The translations under genes were made by a program, and so were the position numbers. A DNA stretch of 64,000 bases. It comes from Falciphora oryzae (taxonomy: Eukaryota > Ascomycota > Sordariomycetes > Magnaporthales > Magnaporthaceae). Position 1 is the stretch's first letter; every line of letters starts with the position of its first letter. Under the pieces are notes generated by a model. The model was not told the origin of the DNA and ran no database searches. It saw only the letters and a list, made by a program, of their open reading frames with translations. This document shows, in pieces, positions 35,501 through 46,664 of the stretch. The stretch lies in assembly GCA_000733355.1 (NCBI GenBank), contig JNVV01000007.1, positions 54,058 to 118,057 of the forward strand, given 5' to 3'.

Positions 35501-38500
35501 GAAGGACAAGCTGCGGTCTGAGGTCGACAAGGATGAGCCTCAGGCTGAGGCTGTGCAGGACAAGCCGCAGACACAAGCCGAGACGGACAAGCCACAGGTC
35601 GAGGTCGAGAAGGGCAAACCACTGGGCGAAGTTGTCGAGGCTGTCGAAGCTGAACCGCCTACTGCCCCTACTACCCCATCCAAGAAGAAGTCGAAGAAGA
35701 GCAAGAAGGCTGCTTCACGGGCCGAGACTAGGGAGCCCTCGCCCTTGGGTGAGAGGAGGATTATCGATTTAGAAGGTCCCTCCGAGACACTCGCAGGGTC
35801 TCAATCTGTGGAGACAGCCGCCCCTGAGGCTGCAACAGCTGCTCCTGATGCCCCCACGGCTGCTCCTGATGCTTCACCAGCTGCTCCTGATGCTTCAACG
35901 GCTACTCATGCTTCAACGGCTGCTCCTGATGCTGCAACAGTTGTCCCTGATGTGGGCGAAGCTGTCCCCGATACCGCGACAGCTATCCCTGAGGCTGCAA
36001 CAGCGGTGCCTGAGGCTACGACGTCTACCCCCGAAAACGCACCAGAGTCCGGCACAGCTGGACAATCAGAGATTCTCAAGGAGATTAAAAAGGTCAAGAA
36101 GGGCAAGAAAGCCAAGGGACGAAGTGGAGACGACCTGACCGAGGCCTTGGACACTCCTAAAGACAAAGGGGGGCATCCGGACGGGGAGCCTCCCGACAAA
36201 AATCATGATCTGGATGAAGCTGTGGACCGAGACATGCCTTCGGCTGGATCGGACCGCACAGTCTTTGACGACGCGACGGAGCGCCCTTCCAACGGCGACA
36301 GCGGCAAACAGGCGGCTGAGGCGAAGCCGGTCGAGCCAGCGCCAGGCGAACCCAACAGCAAGACAAGGCAGGTGGGAGGAGGCTTCTTCAGCAGCTTCTT
36401 CAAAGGCTTGACGGAGGACCCAGTGAAAGCGGCACCGGCCGGCGATAAGAAGCATTCTTTTTTAGCTAAAGCCGGCACCATTGGCGCTGGTGCCGGCTTG
36501 GCGGGCGTGGCTGCAATTTTCAGCTCCGCGTCGCGCGCGAATGCCACCCCCTCGAATGCCACTCCCTCTACTACTCCCCCACCGCCGGAAGCCCAGCCGC
36601 CGACCCAGGCGCCCGCCGAGGCTCCCGTCGAGCCGGTCGAGCCCGCCGAGCCTACCGAGCCTGCCGAGCCTGCCGAGCCTACCGAGACCCCTTCCCAAGG
36701 CGCAGAGCAGCTTGATCCCGAGATTGTTGCACGGGTTATCAAGCCCGCCATCGACCCGCAGTTCGGCGACCTGCTGCCGTTGCCACCCAGCCGGCCTGCA
36801 TCGCCGTCGGGGTCGACCCTCGACGATGAGCTACCCCCTCTGCCAGAGAGCCGCCCGGAGACGCCTCCGGAGCAGGAACGGCAGATAATGAGGCAGAAAT
36901 GGGCCTCGCGCCGCCGGAGCGTTCTTGAAACCCCCCATGCGAGGTCGCCCAGCAACACTGCGGTTCCCCTTCAGTTCCGCCTGCGGTCGGTGCCGCCATC
37001 CCCCAACATCAAGGCGTCCCCCGCACAGTCGCCGGCGGCGCCGTCACCAGAGCCTGGGAGTGCGACAAGGAGGTTCGCGCGCCCAATGTTGTGGGGCACG
37101 AGCCGCGAGATCATGCCACTCTATCTCCCAGAGCATGTGAGGTCGGGCACGCAGGCCGATGTTGAACTGCGGCTTCCCGAGCTGCCGCCTAGCGAGCCCT
37201 CGTCCGACCTGGAGTCGCCCGCCTCTGAATTCTTCAGCCCCCGCGAGGGCGACGTCGACTACTTTGACCATGACGACCGCGGTTTTTGTGGACCACTGCG
37301 TCTGGACACGTCTGTTTCCGATACCTTCCGCTCAGCCCATGACCATTTAGGCTCCGAGGAGAACACCCCCAAGGCCGAGCGAGGCCTCCATCCCGCCGAC
37401 ATCCTGTCACAGAGCTTCTTGTCGCAGAGCGATGCCGGGTCGAATGATATCTTTGAGGATGCAGCCTCGCAGCTATTCCACTCGGCTGCTCATAGTCCTA
37501 TGGTAGAGCGGCATTCTCCGCCCGAACCACAGTCGCTGATACATGAGAAACATCCGGAAGCTGGTCATATCCAGCCTTCTCTCGCACCCGCACCTGTGAT
37601 CAAGGGCCTGGGTATCGGGTTCGATGACGAGACCTACGCCCGAGATGTCACACCAGCAGACTCTCTCCCGCCCCACTCGCCGCTGGCTCCTGAAAGTGGC
37701 GATGCTAAACCGAAAACAGCACTTGAAATTGCAGGTGCAAGCGCCGCCGCCGCCGCCGTCGTTCACTTAGCAGACGCTCCCAGCACCGTGGATGGAGCCC
37801 ACGTCGAAAAGGGCCAGGGGCACAAGCCGGAAGCGGCGCTGTTCACTGACCCAGTTCCCTCCGAGAAAGGGCTTGCAGACTTTGAGCAAACCACGCCGAC
37901 CACGAAGGGAAAGAAGAGCAAGAGCAAAAAGACTTCAACTGTCGATGATGGCGACGTCGTCAAGAACTTGCCCGAGCCTGAAACAAATGATTCCGAAGCT
38001 GTCCTGCCGGAAGCGCGGACCAACCCTCTTGAGGATACAGCAGCCGAAGCATCTGCCCCCAGGGAGGTTGCGACAGAGACTTCAAAGTCGATTCTATTGG
38101 CGCCGCAAGAACAAGCCGCAACTCTCGACGAGCCTCTGATTCCGCAAGATCAAGAAACACCCGTGAAAGAGCCTCTCGTATCGCAAGATACAGCCCTCGC
38201 AACTGACGGCCTTCCGCCGTCTCCTACGACGAGCAAGAAGGAGAAGGAAAATAAGGGCAAGGCGAAACTCGCCGCCGGCTCAGTGGAGGAAGCGGAACCG
38301 GAGAAAGCAGTAACCGGTGCCGAATCTGCTATGATAACCGAAACCTCCAAGCCGGTTGTCGAGACTGAGCAGACAGAAGTTGCAGCAGTTCCTGCGCCTG
38401 ATATTCCGGATGAGGACTCCATTCCGGTCGAGTCAGGCGTGCCAGGGTCTGAGGTTGAGACGAGCGACGTCCAGATTCCATCTCGAGAAATTCAAGCGGT

Positions 38501-41500
38501 TGAAAACTCTGGTGACTTGGCCGCTGACACAGCTGTTGTCGATGACCAGCTGGCAAGCCCCTCTCGTAGCGAGAAAAAGAAAACAAGCGGCAAGCAAGTC
38601 GTGTTTGAAGCACCAGCCGATCAATCTTTTTCACAAGACCTTGCGCTTCCTGCTCCTCCTATTGGGGAAGAGCCTACCATCAGCCACGAGGAGACGACAG
38701 AAAAGCCCACTACAGGTCCCCCGGAACCGCAGCAAGAGCCTACCACAAGCCCTCAGGAACCGTCAGAAAAGCCCACCGCGGGCCCCCAAGAGACGCAACA
38801 AGGACCCACCACGGGCCCTCAAGACACGCAAGAAGAACCCGCCCCAGGCCCTCGGGAGGCGCAAGCAGAGGTGCCGCTCCCTGATGAGTCAATGGCTGCT
38901 GGGGACCCCTCTGGCCCCGCCCAGCCCGGCAGAAAGAAGAAGAAAAAGAAGGGAAAGAAGAGTGCGGCTGCGGGGCCTGAAGTGGCAGCATCGCAGCCCG
39001 AGGGGTCTCTGGGGCATGAGGCACAGAGCACTGTTGACGCGGGCTCCTCGAATGATGTGGACGTCCGGAAAGATGTAGACACATTAGCGAATCCAGAAGA
39101 AACGGCTCCTCTGGCATCGGGCGCCGAGGTCGACTCAACACGATCAATTGACCGAATGGGCTCTCAGGCTGGTTCTACGGACGCTTCCAAGACGACAGAG
39201 CCAATCCTGGCGGTGCCGAAATCCGGGACCCGCGATGTGACGGCGGGGGGTTCGGGCGCTAAACGAGAGTCAGCTAGCCTCTTTGGTGCTGATGCGCTGG
39301 CTGCTGCCGGCGTGGTGGCCGGGGTGCTGCTGGGAGGCGGTCAGGGTGGACAGGGTTCCCCCGAGGCCCAGGGCTCAGTCAGCTCGCCGCCGGACGACTC
39401 GCCCACTGCTACTGAGGGGGTCGCGGAGCGGCATGTCGCGGCGACACAGGAAGGCCCTGCCGCCGACGCAGCCGAAGCAGCGCAAACGGGTGAAGCAGTG
39501 GTGGAGACGAGTGGGCCCATTGAGGGGCCATTGCAGCGCGAGACAGCCGAGCAGAGCAAATCGTGGCAAGACACAGCTTCCCCCGCTCCCGACACCGCTA
39601 CTTCGCCACCACCGGACCCACCCACGGACCTGGCGCAACCTTCCGCCGCAGCTGATGCTCCGGCCGTCGAGCCTCCTGAGGACACTGTCCCTGCCCCCGC
39701 CCCTGCTCTTGGTAGCAGCGCACACCTGCAGCCCGGCAGTCAGCTCTACCATGCCGAAGACACGCCTGCCGTGCCCGACGAGCCCGAGGGCCGGCCTGGC
39801 CCCGATGAGCCTGCCCCTGCCGAAACCGAGGATGTCTCGGCGGGTGCGGAAGGAGCTACGGAAGCGGCACCGTCCGAGAACACGGGCAAGGAGGCTTCCA
39901 AGACCAAGCAGTTTTCCCCTGCGCCTGTGCCGGTCGAGATCCCAACTGTCCAGACGCCGGAAGAGCCCCTTGCTCTCGAGCACACTAGGACTGAACAGCC
40001 TCGTGATGTGAAAGATGGCAGCGCCAACAATGATCGGCCGGCAACACCATCCACTGATATCCGGCCGGAGCCGGCCGGTTCTGTTCCCGCTGAACCTGCC
40101 CCTGAGCCTGTGTCGTCAGAGGCCACGCCAGGCAAGAAGTCAAAGAAAGGCAAGAGGAGCAAGAAGCAGGCTACCTCCGAATCTCTGGATGATGCCGCTA
40201 CCTCTGCAGAACAGAGCAAGGCCGCTGACGGTCCGGAACTGCCTGTCGAACTTTCGGATGTCGCCCTGGTCGAGCCGCAGGATACCGTCTCCGAAGTCCA
40301 GGACACCAGTGTCGACAGCAAGGAATCAGACAGCAAAAAGACGAAGAAAGCCAAGAAGCAGGATCCAGCGAGTCTGGAAAACATTCCTGTCCCCGGGCCG
40401 CAAAAGTCGAGCGAAACAGAACCAGAGCCGTTGAAGGACACCGTCGACAACGCTGCTGATTCACTGGCCGCCTCTGCCCCTGAATCTCTGGAGCGCGAGG
40501 TTGAGCCACTTCCCCAGGCTGCAGAACGGCTGTCTGAGACGTCACCTGCTGATCTCGCTGGACCCTCGCGGGGTGAATCCGTTCTTTTATCCCAAGAGCC
40601 CGAGACTTCATCGGAAAAGCTGGCGCCCAATGGTGAAGTAGATGGGACTGGCACTCAAATCGAGGCGACCATTACTCGGGATTCTGAGAGGTCTCTTGAA
40701 ACCGCAACTTCCGACTCTGCGGCCGATGCTCCTGCGTTGAGTGAGAGTCACGTTCAGCCTCTGGAGGCTCCTGAGGTACCTGGCCTTACCGGACCGGCCG
40801 AGACGGGTGATGATGGTCCAATACTTGAAAAACAATCGAGCGATGCTCTCCCCCCGACTGTCGACAGCACAAAGCCCGAGGACGAGGTGCCTTTACCCGA
40901 GCCGCCACAGGTCGATGTTGCTGCCGAGGAAACTGTCGGCGGAGAGTTACCCGTCTCGGATATCCCTCCACCTTCGTCCCAGGAGGACTCCCAGTACCCC
41001 ATACAGGCCGCCGGCCCTTCACCTGTTAAGCTCTCCAAGAAGGAAAAGAGAAAGTTGAAGAAGCAAGGTATCACCTCCCCCGATCCTGAGGCACCAGTAC
41101 TCTCTGAGACTCTGAGCTCTGTTCCAGAAGGCCTAGGTGTTGTCGCCAGCGAACCTGCTGTGGCTCCTGGCGCGACCCCAGAGGGACCGTCTGTGTCGGT
41201 ATCAGTCCTAGTCGCCGCTGAGCTAGCCCCAGCGCCCGAAGTTACGTGGGATACTCCTACTAAAAAGGCCAAAAACATCAAGAAAAACAAGCAGCAGCAA
41301 GAGGCTGAGAGCACGCCAGAATCGACCAGCGCGGATCTTCCGGTGCCCGCTGTGCAAGTTGGGGTTGCGCCCAAAGAGGGAAAAAGGCTGCAAGAGCCCT
41401 CAAAGACCGAACCTTCCGTTTCGTCAAATCCCATGGACACCGAACAAGCCTTGCATCCTCCTGTTCCGGCGGCCGATGAAGCTCAACTACCGCCGACCAT

Positions 41501-44500
41501 CGATGCCGAGGCGCCCCATGGCGAGGCCCCACATTCTGCTGTCAATGAGTCTATGAGTGCACCCCCGACAGAGCTGCCCGCGGTCTCGGAAGTTTCTCAT
41601 TCCGAGCCACCAGCCACTCTCCCGGATGCGCCTGAGCTTGGTACTGCAGAGATCAATGCCGACATCGCGACAGAGCCTGTTCCTGATACAGCTACGGAGC
41701 CTGTCGCCGAAGTCATCGCAGCGCCAAATGCTAATGCGCTAGAGCCAAAGAAGACGATCGAGGGAGAGCCTCCAGCAGTCGCCACAGATGGTGGGTTTCC
41801 TGCTACTGCCAAGAAGTCAAAGAAGGACAAGGAAAAGACTAAGAAACGGGCTTCGCTCGCCGCAGTGGAGCCTGTCGGCGACGGCTCATCTGCCACTCTT
41901 GCCGAGCCTATGCAAGAGTCCTCAGCTGAAGCTTCGACTCAGCCGGTTGCCGAGACACCCCCAGACGCTCTTTCTCACACAGTTGCTGAAACTTCTACGG
42001 AACCTCTGGCCTCGAGTAATGACCCTGCGCCCATGCAGTCACCTATCCCGTCTGCCGTCGAACCCCAGCCCGAGCCCTTTGTCAAACCCCCCAAAGATAT
42101 TTTACTCGACGCCTCCAAGGACGATCAGCCATCGGCCACAGCATCTCAGGACCAGCCTACCAACCCCGCCGAGAATGCCACAAGAGGCCAAATCGAGGCT
42201 CCGGTTGAGACTTCTGTTGAGCTGGCTAGTGAGGTTGCGCCAGAATCATCGGTTGAGACACCTGCTGAGGCTCCTGTCGAGAGACCGTCTCTTGAGACCT
42301 CGGCCAGAGACCAAGCTCATGTCGAAAGCCCTCTTGCCGATGATTCTCTTCCCGTCCAAATTCTTCCCGATCCTCCGCGATTTGATTCGAGCCAGCCTCA
42401 GGCGGAGGAAATCGCCCCTTTTGGCACCGCGGTCGAATTGTCCAAGAAAGACAAGAAAAAGGAAAAGAAGCAGAAAGCAGCGAAGGAAGAGCAACCCGAG
42501 CAAGAGCAACCAGAACGGGAAACACCAGCAGATGTCCCCACTGATGCCGGCACGGCCGTCGTAGATGCGCCAACAGCTGAAAAAGCTCTAGAAGAGCCCA
42601 AACTTGGACAAGAAATCCCGCCCCCAGAGTCGTCTCTTGAGCAAAGTACCGTCGTCGAAGATGCACAGCCAGAGGAGACGATTGAGGTTGAGAAAACTGC
42701 CGTCGGGGGTGCTTCTGAGTCGAGAGCGGCTAAGACAAAGAACGACAAGAAAATGAAGACCTCGAGAGAAGACCCCGGCGTGCCGCAACAAGGCGCCTTG
42801 ACTAACGAGGCCGAAGCCTCTAAACAGACTCCGGCCGACCAAACACCCCCTCTCCCTGTCGGCCCCCTCAAAGACATCGCAGAAGGGGAGATGCTTCCCG
42901 ACCAGCCAACCGAAGGCAGGGTGGAGTCCCCGCTCCAAGTTCCTGCGGACGCTCCAATCGTGACGGAAGCAGAGGTTCATTCTGAGGACCTTTCCAGGGA
43001 TATCTCTGTTCATCCGGCAGCCGACTCGCCAGAATCTTTCGCAGGGGGCGCTGTCGTCGAGCCCAGGGCGGATGCTCCCTCGTATGAGTGCGTGCTGCAA
43101 GACCAAAGCACACCCAAGGTTGACGACACTGCCGAAAAGGCTCACCCCAGCGACGACCTCGCCCCGCCAACCACTGAACCGGACTCCATACCTGGAGAAC
43201 AGCTGCCTTCGGCCCGCGAAGCGCCGACTCCCGAACCATCAGGGACGTCCAAGGGAGCCTTTGGCGCAGGTGCTACAGCCACGACCCTCGCTTTGGGGGT
43301 GGCAGCACTGGCGGCCGAGGCCGGGTCGGTGCCAAAGAAAACCAAGAAGTCAAAAAAGGACAAGAAGTCAAAAAAGGACAAGAAACGGAAGGGCGCTGAA
43401 GATGCAGATTCCGAGCCCGCGTCTGGCATATCCACGCTAGCCGCACCGGATGACGACAAGCCAATGGACACACCGACCCCTCCTGTGCAAAGCTCCCCTG
43501 ATCCCTCCCCCGCCCTTCACGATGCCGCCACGGTTTCCCGCCCCGGAGACATTCAGGCCCAACCTGCTGGCGTCGTTGATCCTCCCATGACCGAGCTGGC
43601 TCCCACAGAGCCAACTGCAGCCCAGCTTTCAGGGATCGAGTCCTCTGCGTCTTTGGACGCGCCAGGTCTGGGTATTGACGAGCCTCAAATCTCGGAACCC
43701 CAGCCCGAGACGGAAGCGAGGCGCAAGGCAGAACCCGCGACGTCCGAGGGTTCAACTATGGCGGATGTGCCTCCTGTGCCAGCTACCGAGAACTTGGATA
43801 CTCCCAACGTCCAAGCAGATCCCACAACCCAGGACCACGGCGATGCACTCCAATCGGGTGACAAGAAAGTATTCGAGCAGAGTAGTGTCGCAGATGCCCA
43901 GGCTACCCCAGCGGACGAAGAACTTCCCAAGGTCGCAACCAAAAGGTCTAAAAAAGGTAAGAACAAAACAGCAACCCCTCCGAGTTCCGAACCCGCGCTC
44001 ATGAAACAGTAAGACGCCGAGCTGGGCGTTCTCGCAGATAGCACCAGTATCCCAGTGTCTGGGCGAGAGACAGAGTCTGGCACCACAAAGCCAAGCGAAG
44101 TGGCGCCAGAAACTGGGCTCTCAGAGGTCATCACGAAGACGTCCAAAAAGTTACAGAAATCCAGAGCCGGAAAATCTATGGAGAACGCGTTGGAATCTGA
44201 GCAGCCCTTGACCAGTAATCCCAATCATGAGGCCACTCAGCCTATCACAAGCCCAATAAGCGTCCCACCCGAATCGTCAGCGGACACCAAGAACACGACC
44301 TCAGATTCTCAACCTGGACCCGAGAGTATCGGAATTTCCAAGACCATAGGCATCGACAGAGGCCAGACTCGAGAGGAAGACTACTTCACTGTAAAACCTG
44401 ATACGGCAATGCGTACTCTGCCCATGGAGTCCTCGGGCGGCGTGTTCGAGATCCACCCCGCCGTTTCGGGGATCCTTGAGCCCAAGGGAAAAGAGGCCGA

Positions 44501-46632
44501 GTACCTTCCGCCCAGTCCGCCGCCGAAGGGCCTTTACCTGATGACACGAGAAGGGTCTGATGCATTCCTCAAGGACGGGCACATACCCAAGCTTCTCACC
44601 GCCCAGACCGATAGCCCTGTGACTAGCCCGCAAGACCTTGAAAGCGGGACCGATTTAATAGCAGGGCGTGAGAAGATGACGGGTGCTGGTGGAGTTCACG
44701 AGCCTTCTTCCAACGATAAGTCAACCACACAGCAGTCAACGGATGACACCCCACCATCACACACCACGGCAAAGGAGCGGACTGGTTCAAAGCGAGATGG
44801 CAAAAGGCCAGCCGACACACCACCAGAGTCTGCAAGCCCAACCAAAGACAGTGCCATAAAGACTGCTGCCACTGCAGGCGTGGTGGGCGGTGGCGTAGCC
44901 GCGCTGGCCAAGAAGGTCGGCGGCCCCACAAAGAAGACAAAGTCCAAGAAGCCCAAGATCATCGACCAACGAACGGACCGCGGTGACGACTTGCTTGACG
45001 ACCCACCTCTGTGGGAAGGGGAGGATAAGAAACCGATGGAGAGCTCGAGGAGTGGCCTGAATTTGGGGAATTTCCGGGAGGTGGCTGACAAGCCCACAGA
45101 AGAAGGCTCAGAAGCCAGTGTCAGTACTGGTGACGACGTCTGGGGCACAGGCGACGGTGGGGAGTCAAAGATGGTGATAGATATGGATCCTAGGGGCTCC
45201 ACACGAAGCTTCTTGTCTACGACGACGGACAGGGGCCTGGACGAGAATGGCAGGAGGGGAGGCACAATGCTGCACAGGGACATGCTCTCCGATTTTGGCG
45301 ACAGCCCGATGCTTGGGTCTGAGGAGAAGTTCCTCGACCGCGTGCCGCTCGTGGACTCGCCGAACGACTTGACACCAAAAACATCTCCCGCTCTTCACCC
45401 CGAATCGAGGTTCCCGCCATCACCAGCGCTGCCAACGGATCAGAAACAGACACCAGCTGGCCCTGTGGAGCAAGAGCAGCATGACCTCCATAGCGGCACT
45501 CGAGGTCTAGGTCAAGCAGATGAAGGGCGCAGCGGGCCAAGGATGTCCCCTCAAACACCACACGACTGGGAGGTTCTGAAGAAGGACATGTACGGGCCCC
45601 ATATCCACGACACGTCAGAACTGAGAAGGACACCCTCGAGGACACTGGAACCCGTGCTGGAAGAGGAGGACGAGACGGATGAGTCGACAACGAACAAGAC
45701 CAAATCAAGGGACAAAACGGGATCACAGGATGCAGATAGGGACAGCGGATATGCGGCCGACTCTCCGGCGCCAGCCTTTAGACGGCCCCGATTCGAACGG
45801 CCGGAGAGTCCGGTTCGTGACAGCGGAGTTCACCTGCGAGACTGGCCAGAGGGCCCGACCCAAGCACGAGACGTGGGCCGATTCAGCCCTGACCCCACGA
45901 GAAGATTGTCCCCAACCGTACTACCAAGCACACCGATTGGGGACGCAAGCAGGAAGCGTTTCTCGCCGCTCAGAGGAGAGGCGACGCGGGAGCTTACAGA
46001 GACGGACACCCCGCGACCACGGGGGCCAGAGCCGTACCAGCCAACACCAGAGCCGCTGAAGCAGCCCAGTAGCGGGAGCGGCCTTAGCGACAAAAAGCGA
46101 GGCTCTTACAAAGAGCAGCTGGGCAGCGGTTCGATACCCGCGGCGATTATGGGAATGCCAGCGAGAGAGCGGGCGCCACAAACACCGGTGGAAGAGCAGC
46201 GGGGAGCTTCAGAGCACAGCGCCGCATTGAGGCGCATGTCGCCAGCCTCACCGCTGGCGGGACAGCGTGCGTTTGGCGGCGTACAGTACTACGGCGGCTC
46301 AGGGCAGCGGACCATGTCCAACACCAGCGTAGCGCGGAGGCGAACACCCGACCTGGCGCTCAGCACCAGTGGGCTGCCTGAAAGCCCAGGCAGCCTTCGG
46401 TCCGTTGGGGGCACGCCCCCACTTCGTCGGGTCGACAGGCGAATGAGCGGCGATCTTCGATCCATCAGCCAACTCAGCGGCGTGGTTGGCCAGGCCCAGC
46501 CCCGACCCACCGACAGCGCAGCCGACAAGGATTTACCAACCAGGGGGGCTGGGAGTGTTGGGGCTGCGGATGCGACGGCGACTGCGTCTGCCGCTGCTGC
46601 ACTTGGACTTGGAGCAGCTGCGACCCTCGCTA

Positions 46633-46664
<32 letters not shown>

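Noticed and set aside
44009..44041. A 33-nt intron from the gtaaga on the stop to gatag at 44041
   Set aside because: It keeps the frame and removes the stop but is below the usual minimum for fungal introns and has no branch site; the 81-nt alternative is better.
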